From an uncultured Clostridia bacterium (GTDB lineage: Bacteria > Bacillota > Clostridia > Oscillospirales > Acutalibacteraceae), in the NCBI GenBank assembly GCA_944376265.1, contig CALWCD010000006.1, forward strand, positions 1 through 60,514: a stretch of 60,514 bases of DNA. Reading direction: 5' to 3'. Below, piece by piece: positions 17,100-25,653 of the stretch (the first letter of the stretch is position 1; each line of letters begins with the position of its first letter). The notes below the pieces were generated by a model. The model saw only the letters and a list, made by a program, of their open reading frames with translations, searched no databases and was not told the DNA's origin. A program made the translations under genes and the position numbers.

Positions 17100-17969
17100 A
17101 TGAACCAAACTTCTCCCCAGAAACAGAACGCACTTGCCCGGAAAGAGGGGCTGCGGTCGGCGCTGACCTACCTGTTCCTCAGCGTGTGGGCGGTGGTGGT
17201 GCTGTTCCCCTTCTACTGGATGGTGCTCACCTCCATAAAAAGCTACGGCGCCTACAACAGTGAGCACACCCCGGTGTTTGTCACCCTGTCCCCCACTTTG
17301 GAAAACTACCAGAACGCCTTTACCGCCGTGCCCTTGGGCGGCTACCTGCTGAACACCCTGATCTTTGCCGTGGCCACCACCGCCGCCATGGTGGTGGTGA
17401 GCACTTTGGCGGCCTACGCCTTTGCCCGGCTCCGGTTTCGGGGGAAAAATCTGGTGTTCGGCCTGTTCCTGTCCATGATGATGATCCCCACGGAGCTGGT
17501 GGTCATCACCAACTTTGTCACCATCACCAACCTGGACCTGCGCAACAGCTTTTTGGGGCTGATCCTCCCCTCCATCACCTCGGTGTTTTACATCTACCTG
17601 CTAAAGGAGAACTTTGAGCAGGTGCCCAACGAGCTGTACAAGGCCGCCAAGGTGGACGGCACCTCGGACCTGAAATACCTGTGGAAGGTGATGGTGCCCA
17701 TCTGCCGGCCCACCCTGGTGACCATCACCATTTTAAAGCTGATCGAGTGCTGGAACTCCTACGTGTGGCCCCGGCTCATCACCGACGACCCCGCCTATTT
17801 TCTGGTGTCCAACGGCATTCAGGAAATCCGGGAAAACGGCTTTGGCCGGGAAAACGTGCCCGCCATGATGGCCACTGTGGTGGTCATTTCCGTGCCCCTG
17901 ATCCTGCTGTTTTTGGGCTTCCGGAAAAAGATTATGGAGGGCGTCTCCAGAGGAGGGACCAAAGGATGA
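17100..17969 (+). CDS. CUT1 ABC transporter permease 2 (MalG/UgpE-like)
   Basis: A 289-residue permease with six predicted helices and the EAA loop NELYKAAKVDGTSDLKYLWKVMVP. The start at 17100 has GAGGAGG upstream; an upstream in-frame ATG at 17058 would overlap the preceding permease and is not used. Its stop overlaps the start of the solute-binding protein (ATGA), implying translational coupling. Confidence 0.92.
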   Translation: MNQTSPQKQNALARKEGLRSALTYLFLSVWAVVVLFPFYWMVLTSIKSYGAYNSEHTPVFVTLSPTLENYQNAFTAVPLGGYLLNTLIFAVATTAAMVVVSTLAAYAFARLRFRGKNLVFGLFLSMMMIPTELVVITNFVTITNLDLRNSFLGLILPSITSVFYIYLLKENFEQVPNELYKAAKVDGTSDLKYLWKVMVPICRPTLVTITILKLIECWNSYVWPRLITDDPAYFLVSNGIQEIRENGFGRENVPAMMATVVVISVPLILLFLGFRKKIMEGVSRGGTKG

Positions 17970-19585
17970 AACAGACTCGCTTCTGCCTGGTTCTGCTGCT
18001 CTCCCTCTGCCTGGTGTTCCTTTCCGGATGCCACGGCAGCCGGGACCAGGCCGCTTTTTCGGTGCCGGACCAGCTGGAGGAATCTCAACAGCAGGAGATC
18101 ACCTTCTGGGCCAAAAACGACACCAACATGCGCCAGACGGAAATTTACAAGCAGGCCATTGAGGAGTTTCAGGAGCTGTACCCCAGCATCACCGTCACCC
18201 TCCGGCTGTACACCGACTACGGCGACATCTACAACGATGTGATCACCAACATCGCCACCCAGACCACCCCCAACGTGTGCATCACCTACCCGGACCACAT
18301 CGCCACCTACCTGACCGGCGACAATGTGGTGGTGCCTTTGGACCAGCTGTTCGACGACCCCAAATACGGCCTGGGAGGCAGCGAAGTGAAGTTCGACTCC
18401 CCCACCAAGGAGGAGATTGTGCCCCAGTTTCTGGAGGAGTGCAAGCTGGGAGGCTCCTACTACGGAGTGCCCTACATGCGCTCCACCGAAGCGTGTTACA
18501 TCAACAAGGACTTTGTGGAGGCTTTGGGCTACACCCTGCCGGAGACACTCACCTGGGACTTTGTGTGGGAGGTCAGCGAGGCGGCAGCCGCCACCCTGGA
18601 AGAGGACGGCACCTACTCCCTCAACGGCCAGAAGGTGCTCATCCCCTTCCTCTACAAATCCACCGACAACATGATGATCCAGATGCTCCGCCAGCTGGAC
18701 GCGGGCTACTCCACCGAAACCGGAGACATCCAGCTGTTCAACGACACCACTGCCGGCCTGCTGCTGGGCATTGCGGACCACACCGCTTCCGGAGCCTTTT
18801 CCACCTTTAAAATCTCCGGCTACCCGGCAAACTTCCTGAACGCGGGCCAGTGCGTGTTCGCTGTAGACTCCACCGCCGGCGCCACCTGGATGGGCAGCGA
18901 CGCCCCCCTGGTGGACATCGCCGAAGAGGAGATCGTGGACTTTGAGACGGTGGTCATGGAGATTCCCCAGTTCGATCCGGAGAATCCCAAGATGATCTCC
19001 CAGGGGCCCTCCATCTGTATCTTCAACAAGGAGGACCCCCAGGAGGTGCTGGCTTCCTGGCTGTTCACCCAGTACCTGCTCACCGATTCGGTGCAGATGG
19101 CCTACTCCCAGACGGAAGGCTACGTGCCGGTGACCACCCGTGCCCAGGAAAACCCGGCCTACCAGGAGTATCTCTCCCTGGCCGGGGAGGACAACGACAC
19201 CCACTACCAGGTGAAGATCGACGCGGCCCAGCTGCTGTTGAACAACCTGGACAACACCTTCACCACCCCGGTGTTCAACGGTTCCACCTCCCTGCGGGAC
19301 GCGGCGGGACAGCTGATTGAGGACGTGACCAAGTCCGTGCGGCGGAAACAGACGGTGGACGAGTCCACCATCCGGCAGCTGTACGCCGACACCCAGGCCC
19401 TGTACCACCTGGACGCCTCCACCCCCTCCGGCGGGAAGGCGGATCTGGGGCCTCTGCCCGGCACGGCGGTGGCGCTGCTGGCTGCCCTTGCCGGTGTGTG
19501 GGTCTTGATTCTCGCCTATTTGGCAGCCAAGGTTCTGGGCCGAAAAAGCAGGGAAAAAGCCATTTCCAAGGGCCATCGCAGTTGA
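17966..19585 (+). CDS. ABC transporter solute-binding lipoprotein with an extra C-terminal membrane helix
   Basis: A 539-residue extracellular binding protein (family 1, UgpB/MalE-like). The start at 17966 overlaps the permease stop and is preceded by AGAGGAGGG. A lipoprotein signal peptide ends in the lipobox LSGC (Cys at about residue 22). Mature sequence begins with ITFWAKND and keeps a two-lobe binding-protein pattern to about residue 470. Unusually, the C-terminus adds a linker and a hydrophobic helix (LPGTAVALLAALAGVWVLILAYLA) followed by KVLGRKSREK, a positive stop-transfer tail. The protein would be anchored at both ends. The gene is last in the operon rather than first. Ligand unknown; xylo- or arabinoxylo-oligosaccharides are suggested by neighbours only. 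Confidence 0.87.
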   Translation: MKQTRFCLVLLLSLCLVFLSGCHGSRDQAAFSVPDQLEESQQQEITFWAKNDTNMRQTEIYKQAIEEFQELYPSITVTLRLYTDYGDIYNDVITNIATQTTPNVCITYPDHIATYLTGDNVVVPLDQLFDDPKYGLGGSEVKFDSPTKEEIVPQFLEECKLGGSYYGVPYMRSTEACYINKDFVEALGYTLPETLTWDFVWEVSEAAAATLEEDGTYSLNGQKVLIPFLYKSTDNMMIQMLRQLDAGYSTETGDIQLFNDTTAGLLLGIADHTASGAFSTFKISGYPANFLNAGQCVFAVDSTAGATWMGSDAPLVDIAEEEIVDFETVVMEIPQFDPENPKMISQGPSICIFNKEDPQEVLASWLFTQYLLTDSVQMAYSQTEGYVPVTTRAQENPAYQEYLSLAGEDNDTHYQVKIDAAQLLLNNLDNTFTTPVFNGSTSLRDAAGQLIEDVTKSVRRKQTVDESTIRQLYADTQALYHLDASTPSGGKADLGPLPGTAVALLAALAGVWVLILAYLAAKVLGRKSREKAISKGHRS

Positions 19586-19610
19586 CTTTTCCGCAAAATG
19601 GGACTATAAT
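19582..19610 (+). promoter_or_regulatory. promoter of the lipoprotein gene
   Basis: TTGACT, 17-bp spacer, TATAAT, overlapping the stop codon of the binding-protein gene. The 115-nt leader after it is able to fold: GTTTG-TTTC-CAAAC, GTATTTCCG-GCC-CGGAATAC, and a closing CGTAAGGGG/CCCCTACG pairing. Confidence 0.85.
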
Positions 19611-19727
19611 AAGGCCGTTTGTTTCCAAACAGGCGTAAGGGGGCCCCTGCCCGGCGGAATGTCTTGCCAAAGGGTATTTCCGGCCCGGAATACGCCCCTA
19701 CGTTATTTACAACAAAGGAGAATCACT

Positions 19728-20582
19728 ATGCGTAAGATCGTTTGTGCCGTGCTGGCTCTGTGCCTGGCCGCTTCCATGGCCGCCTGTGCCGGCAACACCA
19801 CCTCCGGAAGTTCCACTGCTTCCGATTCCAGCGTGACTTCCGAGACCTCTGTCTCCCAGGAAGAAACCAGCTCTGACGTGGCTTCCGAGGACACCGACTC
19901 CCAGTCCTCCGAAGAGGGCTCCGAGGCCTCCGGCGAGGTCCTGTCCTACGAGGAGTACATGGCTGCCGAGCTGGACAGCGAGGTGACCATTCAGGCCTAC
20001 GTGCAGGCCAAGCAGTCCTGGTGGGAAGACAAGGCCACTGTGTACCTGCAGGATCAGGACGGCGGCTACTTCGCCTATGGAATGGCCTGCAGCGAAGAGG
20101 ACTACGAGAAGCTCACCGAAGGCACCCTCATTCAGGTGACCGGCTTCAAGAGCGAGTGGTCCGGCGAGATTGAGATTATGGATGGCAGCTTCACTTTCGT
20201 GGAGGACGGCGACACCTTCGTGGCTGAGCCTCTGGACGTGACCGAAATGCTGGGCACCGACGAGCTGGAGTCCCATCAGAACGAGAAGGTCTCCTTCAAG
20301 GGCCTGACCGTGGAAGCCAGCACCGATGCCAACAACAACGAGGCCGCCTTCCTGTACAACGACAACGGCTCCGGCGCTGACGGCGACGACCTGTACTTCA
20401 ACGTTTCCTACAACGGCCAGACCTACACCTTCACCGTGGAGTCCTACCTGTGCGACAACACCACCGAGGTGTACAAGGCTGTCACCGCTCTGGAAGTGGG
20501 CCAGACCATCGACTGCGAGGGCTTCCTCTACTGGTACGAGGGCGTGAATCCCCACATCACTTCCGTGACTGTGGCGGAGTAA
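19728..20582 (+). CDS. Secreted lipoprotein of unknown function with two OB-fold-like domains
   Basis: A 284-residue protein. The signal peptide MRKIVCAVLALCLAASMAAC ends in a lipobox (Cys about residue 20). A Ser/Thr/Glu-rich linker of ~45 residues follows, as is common in lipoproteins crossing the wall. The rest reads as two similar beta-rich modules: one with VTIQAYVQAKQSWW...YLQDQDGGYFAYG...GTLIQVTGF, the second with VSFKGLTVE...YFNVSYNGQTYTFTVESYL...GQTIDCEGFLYWYEG. This pattern resembles OB-fold (tRNA_anti/YhcR-like) domains. Composition is strongly acidic. It has its own promoter after the ABC operon and a strong terminator. No function can be assigned. Confidence 0.8.
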   Translation: MRKIVCAVLALCLAASMAACAGNTTSGSSTASDSSVTSETSVSQEETSSDVASEDTDSQSSEEGSEASGEVLSYEEYMAAELDSEVTIQAYVQAKQSWWEDKATVYLQDQDGGYFAYGMACSEEDYEKLTEGTLIQVTGFKSEWSGEIEIMDGSFTFVEDGDTFVAEPLDVTEMLGTDELESHQNEKVSFKGLTVEASTDANNNEAAFLYNDNGSGADGDDLYFNVSYNGQTYTFTVESYLCDNTTEVYKAVTALEVGQTIDCEGFLYWYEGVNPHITSVTVAE

Positions 20583-20608
20583 CTTCCCCCATCGGAAAGA
20601 ATTTGGAA

Positions 20609-20661
20609 TAAAACACCCCCGGCAAGGGACGCTTCAAGCGCTCCCGCCGGGGGTGTTTTTT
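20609..20661 (+). terminator. terminator after the lipoprotein gene (partly bidirectional)
   Basis: AAACACCCCCGGC / GCCGGGGGTGTTT with an inner GGGA...CTCCC-type stem, followed by T6. The minus side has TTTT after the hairpin and may serve the converging GH39 gene. Confidence 0.88.
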
Positions 20662-20683
20662 GCTCTTTTTCCAAGGAAGGGGA

Positions 20684-22183
20684 TCAGCCCTTCACAGCCC
20701 GCTCATAGGAATAGCCGTAGTGGCTGCGGAGGGTCACAGGGATCAGCTCAAAGGACTGGAGGGAGTTTTCAGACAGGGTGAGGGTGAACTTCACCTCTCC
20801 GTTTTCCGCCTCCAGCAGCTGGGTCTCCAGGCCGGGAACGGCGCTCTCCTGAAGCAGCTGCTTCTGAGCCTGGGTGAGCTGGGCAGGTTCGCCCAAGTCG
20901 TGCCAGACCTTCAGGGGGTTGGCGTGGGTCTCGTCCACGGTGCGGGTGAGCAGGCACCACTGGCCCTCTCCAGGCAGAGTGAAGGTGAGGCTGGTGGCGT
21001 CCTGGGCCTCCTGGGCCACGTTCCAGGCCACGCCCGCCACGGTGCCGTCCTCACGGCGCACCGCCACGGACTCCTTATTCCGCAGCAGGCACTTGCCCTG
21101 AAGCTGCTTGAAAAAGGCAAAGGTCCAGAAGGTGGGCTTGGGAATGCAGCCGTTGGCCACCAGACCGAAACCGCCGTGGAAGGGGGTGAAGGGAACGCCC
21201 ATCTCCTCGAACACGTCGCCGAAGGTCCAGTAGGAGTAGGACTCGTTCACCTCTCCCAGGCTGGCCAGCAGCCGGGCAATGTAGGCGGCGTTCCGGGTGG
21301 TGTCGTGGACAGGGCTGTCAGGCCGGTAGGAGGTATTGAACTCGGTGATGTGCATGGGCATGCCCTTGTATTCCGGGAAGCTGTCGATGATCTCCCGGGA
21401 ACGGCGCAGCTCCTCGAAGCTCACCTCCGGGTCGCGGAGGCCGCCGTAGCTGTAATGGCCGTCCTCACTGGGGTCGTCGAAGGTGTAGAAATGGCGGGTG
21501 ACAAAGTCCAGAGGCAGCGCTTTGTTGTGGCAGAACTCCATAAAGTCCTGCATCCACTCCACGTCCCTCACGCCGCAGATGGCGGGGCCGCCCACCTGGA
21601 ACCGGCTGTCCACTTCCTTGATGGCAGCCAGGGTCTTTTCAAACAGGCGGAAGTACTCCTCCTTGTCAGCGCCCTTCCAGAAACCGGGCAGGTTGGGCTC
21701 GTTCCACACCTCGATGGGCCAGGTAAGGGCGTCCTCTCCGTACCGCTCCAGCAGGTGGCGCAGCAGAGCCTGGACCATGGCCTGCCAGGCCTCATAGGTC
21801 TTGGGAGGGGTCACGTTGCCCTTCCAGTAGAACACGGTCTGGTCCCCGGATGCCATCTTTTTGGGCATGAAGCCCAGCTCCAGGAAGGGCCGCAGGCCCA
21901 CTTCCCGGTAGCTGTCCATCACCCGGTCCAGGTAGGTGAAATTGTACTCGGGCACCATGTTCCCGTTTTCGTCCTTGCGCTCCTGGTAGATGGCCATGTC
22001 ATCGCAGAACAGGCCGTGACCCCGGATGTAGGAAAAGCCGATGTGCTCCTGCACCAGCTTCAGCTGCTCAAAATACTCCCGGTGGAGTGCCAGGCCCATG
22101 CGGCCGGTGCCCACGCAGTAGTCGGCATGGTTGTAAAAAGTCTCCCCGCAGGCGGGGTCCAGTTGGTACTGTCGTTCGATCAT
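20684..22183 (-). CDS. xynB: GH39 beta-xylosidase
   Basis: A 499-residue cytoplasmic exo-xylosidase (about 500 residues is normal for GH39). The TIM barrel carries the acid/base Glu162 in EVWNEPNLPGFW and the nucleophile Glu281 in HITEFNTSYRPDSP. A C-terminal beta-sandwich follows. It should hydrolyse xylobiose and short xylo-oligosaccharides from the non-reducing end. TTTAGGAGGATTT lies upstream of the start. It is the second gene after GH8, 24 bases apart, so the two xylo-oligosaccharide enzymes are co-expressed. Confidence 0.9.
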   Translation of the reverse strand: MIERQYQLDPACGETFYNHADYCVGTGRMGLALHREYFEQLKLVQEHIGFSYIRGHGLFCDDMAIYQERKDENGNMVPEYNFTYLDRVMDSYREVGLRPFLELGFMPKKMASGDQTVFYWKGNVTPPKTYEAWQAMVQALLRHLLERYGEDALTWPIEVWNEPNLPGFWKGADKEEYFRLFEKTLAAIKEVDSRFQVGGPAICGVRDVEWMQDFMEFCHNKALPLDFVTRHFYTFDDPSEDGHYSYGGLRDPEVSFEELRRSREIIDSFPEYKGMPMHITEFNTSYRPDSPVHDTTRNAAYIARLLASLGEVNESYSYWTFGDVFEEMGVPFTPFHGGFGLVANGCIPKPTFWTFAFFKQLQGKCLLRNKESVAVRREDGTVAGVAWNVAQEAQDATSLTFTLPGEGQWCLLTRTVDETHANPLKVWHDLGEPAQLTQAQKQLLQESAVPGLETQLLEAENGEVKFTLTLSENSLQSFELIPVTLRSHYGYSYERAVKG

Positions 22184-22207
22184 ATTTTAAAATCCTCCTA
22201 AATCAAT

Positions 22208-23356
22208 TTACCAGATGCGGTAGTTCCCGCTGAGGGCCAGCAGGGCGAAAAAGTACAGGCAGTTGTCGTAGTAGCGCCGGTCTCCCAGACGAAGGGGAGT
22301 CTCCCAGAACCGGCGGACCCACTCCTCTTTGTAAGCGCCGTCACTGGCCAGGGACGTTTCCGCCAAGGTGGCCAGCAGTCCCACCGGGTGGAGAGCCTTC
22401 ATGTCCGGCACGGGAGTGCCGTCGATGAGGAACACCCCTTGGGTGGAGCCGTTCTGCTGCTCGGTGAAAAACTTCTGGATGTTGGCCGCGATGGTCCGCT
22501 GCTGGGGGTCGGCGGCAAACCAGGAGTAATCCAAGCCGATGTTGGCGGCAGTGCGGTAGGCGTCGCTGTAAAACCAGTCGTGGCGGCCGCCGAACTCACC
22601 GGGCTTGGTCACCTGGGGAGTGCCGTCAAAGGCGGCGTACTCAGCGCTGAGGCCGGTCTCCGGGTGGCAGGCCTTGTGGAGATACTCCCGGCTGGCTCTG
22701 GCAGCCTTCTTCCAGAAGGGACGGTCCTCCTCATTGGCCCACAGGGAAAACAGGTCGTAGAAGTGGGGCAGGTGGTAGGAGGGGTCGGAGAAATCACGCT
22801 CGGCGATAAACCGGATCAGCTTGTTGTCCGGGTCCCACATGGCCCGGCCGGTGCCGGGCTCCTCCCCCTTGTGGAGGCAGTCGTGAAGCAGGTTCCGAGC
22901 CTCCTGGGAGTAGGCGAAAATGCCCTCCCCGTCGCCCCACCGGTGGGAGGCGAAAAACAGGGCCATGGCGAAATATTCCTCCCCGTCGGGAGCGGCGCCA
23001 AAGGCGTTCTTGGAGCCGTCCACCCCGCAGGACCAGGCAAAATACCCGGCGTTCTCCCCTTCGGTCAGGTACATGTGGGTCTTGGCCCACTTCCAGATCC
23101 GGTTAAACTCCTCCTGCTTGTCCATCTGCACGCACATCATCATGCCGTAGGACATGCCCTCGGTGCGGGCGTCGTGGTTGCCGGTGTCCTCCAGATAGCC
23201 CATATCCTCCCCGGCGGTGTGGTAAAACCGCTGGTCCTCCGGGCCGTAGAAAATGGTCTGGAAGGCATCTTCCACCTTCCGCTGGATCTCTTCCCTGGAA
23301 TAGCCGCACTCCTCAAAAAGGCTGCGGTAGGTTCCCGTGTAAAACGCTCCTTCCAT
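22208..23356 (-). CDS. GH8 reducing-end xylose-releasing exo-oligoxylanase
   Basis: A 382-residue cytoplasmic (alpha/alpha)6 enzyme closely resembling the Rex family (Bacillus halodurans Rex). It shows TIFYGPEDQRFYH, Glu66 in RTEGMSYGMMM (the acid/base, Glu70 in Rex), and the AWSCGVDGSKNAFGAAPDGEEYFAMAL motif. Such enzymes cut xylose from the reducing end of xylotriose and longer oligomers and complement GH39. AAAGGAGC precedes the start. It is first in the GH8-GH39 operon, controlled by a consensus promoter with a perfect palindrome just downstream of the -10. Confidence 0.9.
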   Translation of the reverse strand: MEGAFYTGTYRSLFEECGYSREEIQRKVEDAFQTIFYGPEDQRFYHTAGEDMGYLEDTGNHDARTEGMSYGMMMCVQMDKQEEFNRIWKWAKTHMYLTEGENAGYFAWSCGVDGSKNAFGAAPDGEEYFAMALFFASHRWGDGEGIFAYSQEARNLLHDCLHKGEEPGTGRAMWDPDNKLIRFIAERDFSDPSYHLPHFYDLFSLWANEEDRPFWKKAARASREYLHKACHPETGLSAEYAAFDGTPQVTKPGEFGGRHDWFYSDAYRTAANIGLDYSWFAADPQQRTIAANIQKFFTEQQNGSTQGVFLIDGTPVPDMKALHPVGLLATLAETSLASDGAYKEEWVRRFWETPLRLGDRRYYDNCLYFFALLALSGNYRIW

Positions 23357-23379
23357 TTTGAAAAAGCTCCTTTCCCCTT

Positions 23380-23397
23380 AAGTTGTAAGAACAACTT
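23380..23397 (-). promoter_or_regulatory. palindromic operator of the GH8-GH39 operon
   Basis: AAGTTGT-AAGA-ACAACTT, a perfect 7-bp inverted repeat with a 4-bp centre, starting about 15 bases past the -10. The position fits repressor control. It does not recur elsewhere in the window. Confidence 0.6.
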
Positions 23398-23411
23398 GTC
23401 CTTTCCGCGAA

Positions 23412-23440
23412 ATTATAGCACCCCGCTTGGAAAACTGCAA
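23412..23440 (-). promoter_or_regulatory. promoter of GH8-GH39
   Basis: Minus strand TTGCAG, 17-bp spacer, TATAAT. Confidence 0.85.
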
Positions 23441-23459
23441 GACATGGAACCAAGAAAAT

Positions 23460-23484
23460 GAAAAAGCCTCCCCTGAGGGAGACT
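23460..23484 (-). terminator. terminator of the SDR oxidoreductase gene
   Basis: Minus strand AGTCTCCC / GGGAGGCT (one G-T pair, TCAG loop) followed by TTTTT, 10 bases after the stop. Confidence 0.75.
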
Positions 23485-23494
23485 CTTTCCTGGT

Positions 23495-24526
23495 TTACGC
23501 CTGGGACGCCCCGCCGCCGGGGGCCAGTTTTCCCTCCTTGGCAAGCCACTCCACCGTGTCCTCCACGGTCTCCGCCAGGTCCCGGGGATGGTACCCCAGC
23601 TCCAGCTCCGCCTTGTGGTGGGAGAACTGGGAATTGGCCCGCAGGGTGTACAGAGAGTAGGCGGTGTACAGGGGCGGCTGACGCAGCAGGGCGTAGTAGG
23701 TCTCCGCCAAAGGCGCCGCCGCCCTGGCCAGCCACATGGGAAGCACCGTCCGAAGCCGCTTCCTTCCGGCAGCCCGGCTGATCTGGTCCAGCAGCTCCCG
23801 GATTTCCACCCGCCGGTTGGAGAGGATGTAACACTCTCCCCCTCTGCCCTGGCGGCAGGCGGCCAAAATGCCCTGGGCCACGTCCCGCACGTCCACAAAG
23901 TCGTAGCCCCCTTTGACGCACGCCCGCAGCCTTCCGCTGCACAGGTCCAGCACCATCTGGGTCAAATGGCTGCCTGTGTAGTCGTAGGGGCCGATCATCC
24001 CCGAGGGCTGGACAATGCAGCCGTTGAGCCCACGGTTCCACACGGCTTCCAGCACCAGCTGGGCCGCCTGGGCTTTTGTCTTGGCGTACTGGCCCTCCAC
24101 CAGATCCGGGTCAAACCGGCGCACCTCCCGGATGGTCTGGCCTTTGGGCTTTTCCGGAATAGCGTGGACGCTGTTTACATAAACCAGCTTCCCGCCCGCC
24201 TCCAGGGTTTTTCTCACCACATGCTCCGTGCCCTCCACGTTGACCTGGTACAGCCTGGGGTCCTTTTTCGATTTGATGGTGACCACCGCCGCGCAGTGAA
24301 TTACAAACACCCGGGCGTCCTCCGGGACGTGGAACAGCTCTTCCAAGGTCTCCTCCCGGGTCACGTCCCCCCGATAGATCCGGCAGGGGAGCCCTTCCAG
24401 GGCGGGGCTTGAGTCCTGGGGAAGTACAAGGGCACGCACTTGGCTGTCCGGCTCCTGGGTCAGCAGGCGCACCAGGTTGTTGCCCAAAAAACCGCTGGCC
24501 CCCGTGACGATATAGAGATCCTTCAC
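23495..24526 (-). CDS. NAD-dependent epimerase/dehydratase (extended SDR family)
   Basis: A 343-residue Rossmann-fold protein. It begins with the nucleotide-binding motif YIVTGASGFLGNNLV and has the catalytic YAKTK (YxxxK) in EGQYAKTKAQ. The overall pattern is like dihydroflavonol reductase/NAD-dependent epimerases (FVIHCAAVVTIKS, YVNSVHAIP, GLNGCIVQPSGMIGPYDY, CYILSNRRVEI). The start is the GTG at 24526 with AGGAGG eight bases upstream; the in-frame ATG at 24703 has no ribosome site and would run through the promoter. It is a single-gene unit. Substrate unknown; many relatives act on sugar nucleotides or small aldehydes/ketones. Confidence 0.85.
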   Translation of the reverse strand: MKDLYIVTGASGFLGNNLVRLLTQEPDSQVRALVLPQDSSPALEGLPCRIYRGDVTREETLEELFHVPEDARVFVIHCAAVVTIKSKKDPRLYQVNVEGTEHVVRKTLEAGGKLVYVNSVHAIPEKPKGQTIREVRRFDPDLVEGQYAKTKAQAAQLVLEAVWNRGLNGCIVQPSGMIGPYDYTGSHLTQMVLDLCSGRLRACVKGGYDFVDVRDVAQGILAACRQGRGGECYILSNRRVEIRELLDQISRAAGRKRLRTVLPMWLARAAAPLAETYYALLRQPPLYTAYSLYTLRANSQFSHHKAELELGYHPRDLAETVEDTVEWLAKEGKLAPGGGASQA

Positions 24527-24586
24527 ATCCGCCGCCTCCTTTTGCAGGTTCCGCTTCCTTGGGTTGCCGGCTTTTTTTACACTTTC

Positions 24587-24615
24587 ATGGTAACACGTTT
24601 TGTCCCCCGGGGCAA
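24587..24615 (-). promoter_or_regulatory. probable promoter of the SDR gene
   Basis: Minus strand TTGCCC, 17-bp spacer, TACCAT. Confidence 0.45.
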
Positions 24616-24645
24616 CCCCGCCCCGCCTTTTCCGTACCTGGGCAG

Positions 24646-24677
24646 CAAAAAAGAGGCTGCCGGAAAACCCGGCAGCC
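24646..24677 (-). terminator. terminator of the dehydratase-aldolase operon
   Basis: Minus strand GGCTGCCGG / CCGGCAGCC, loop GTTTT, followed by TCTTTTTT. Confidence 0.9.
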
Positions 24678-24728
24678 CCCTTGTTGCAGATTTGGATTCC
24701 CATGGCAAAACGGCTGAATGGCCGCGGC

Positions 24729-25628
24729 TTACTTTTCCAACAGCCCGTTGCGTGAGAGGATGTCCCGGATCTTCTCCGTCTCCTCCTGGGTGGCGGGCAG
24801 CATGGGAGCGGCGCAGCTGGGACCCATGGCCACGCCCCGGAGAGCCATGGCCTTCTTGATCACCGGCACAAACTGGGGCGCCACGTCGTAAATGGCCATG
24901 AGGCTGTCGATCTTCTGCTGGTATTCCGCCATGCCGGCAAGGTCGTCCTCCCGGGCACGCTGGGCGTAGCCGGAAGCCACCTCCGGGGCAAAGTTGGACA
25001 GCCCGGCAATGCAGCCGTCGCCGCCGCAGAGCAGGTTGTGGCCGAAGAATTCATCAAACCCGGAGAACACCAGGAACTGGGGAAATTCCTTCTTCACCCT
25101 CTGGATCAAACCGCGGGTGTGGCCCATGGCGCCCACGGTGTCCTTGATGCCCACAATGTTCTTGTTCTGGGACACCAGCTGGTACACCAGGTCGGGCCGC
25201 AGGTCGTAGCCGGTGCGGTCCGGGAAATTGTACAGCAGCACCGGCCCGTGGACCCGCTGGGCCAAGGTGTTGTAGAAGTTGAGAATGGCGCTGTCGGGCA
25301 GGTTGAAGTAGAAGGGAGAGATGACCATGGCACCGTCCGCACCCTGGTCCAGAGCGTAGTTGGACAGCTCTACGCACACGTCCAGGTTCAGGTCCGCGGT
25401 GCCCACGTACACGGTAACCCGGCCGTTGATATGGGCCAGAGCCTCCCGGATGAGCTGCTTCTTCTCCTCCACGGGAATGGCGAAGAACTCGCCGATGCTC
25501 CCCAGAAGCAGAATGCCGTCCATGCCCTTTTCAATGAGGAAATCGTAGATCTTCTTGTTGGCCTCCATATCGATGTGGCCCTGTTCGTTCATGGCCGTTA
25601 CGGCCGGGGTGATCCATTTGGCGTTCAT
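24729..25628 (-). CDS. DapA/NanA-family aldolase, probably 2-keto-3-deoxy sugar-acid aldolase
   Basis: A 299-residue class I aldolase-fold enzyme. The Schiff-base Lys is in IVGIKDTVG and the catalytic Tyr in LLYNFPDRTGYDL; the pyruvate-binding GSIGEFFAIP replaces the GTTGE of true DapA. Because it follows an IlvD/Edd-type sugar-acid dehydratase by 25 bases, the likely job is cleavage of a 2-keto-3-deoxy acid to pyruvate plus an aldehyde (glycolaldehyde from a pentonate, glyceraldehyde from KDG), comparable to the yagE/yagF pair in E. coli. The start at 25628 has AGGAAAGGAAG upstream. Dihydrodipicolinate synthase is less likely given this context. Confidence 0.82.
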   Translation of the reverse strand: MNAKWITPAVTAMNEQGHIDMEANKKIYDFLIEKGMDGILLLGSIGEFFAIPVEEKKQLIREALAHINGRVTVYVGTADLNLDVCVELSNYALDQGADGAMVISPFYFNLPDSAILNFYNTLAQRVHGPVLLYNFPDRTGYDLRPDLVYQLVSQNKNIVGIKDTVGAMGHTRGLIQRVKKEFPQFLVFSGFDEFFGHNLLCGGDGCIAGLSNFAPEVASGYAQRAREDDLAGMAEYQQKIDSLMAIYDVAPQFVPVIKKAMALRGVAMGPSCAAPMLPATQEETEKIRDILSRNGLLEK

Positions 25629-25653
25629 GCTGCGCTTCCTTTCCTGTGAGATG

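Noticed and set aside
23495-24703. 402-residue version of the SDR protein starting at 24703
   Set aside because: The extra 59 residues cross the promoter and an adjacent terminator; the GTG at 24526 has AGGAGG at correct spacing and places the Rossmann motif at the N-terminus.
24729-25628. Dihydrodipicolinate synthase for lysine biosynthesis
   Set aside because: It is paired with a sugar-acid dehydratase and the pyruvate motif is GSIGE; no lysine-pathway neighbours.
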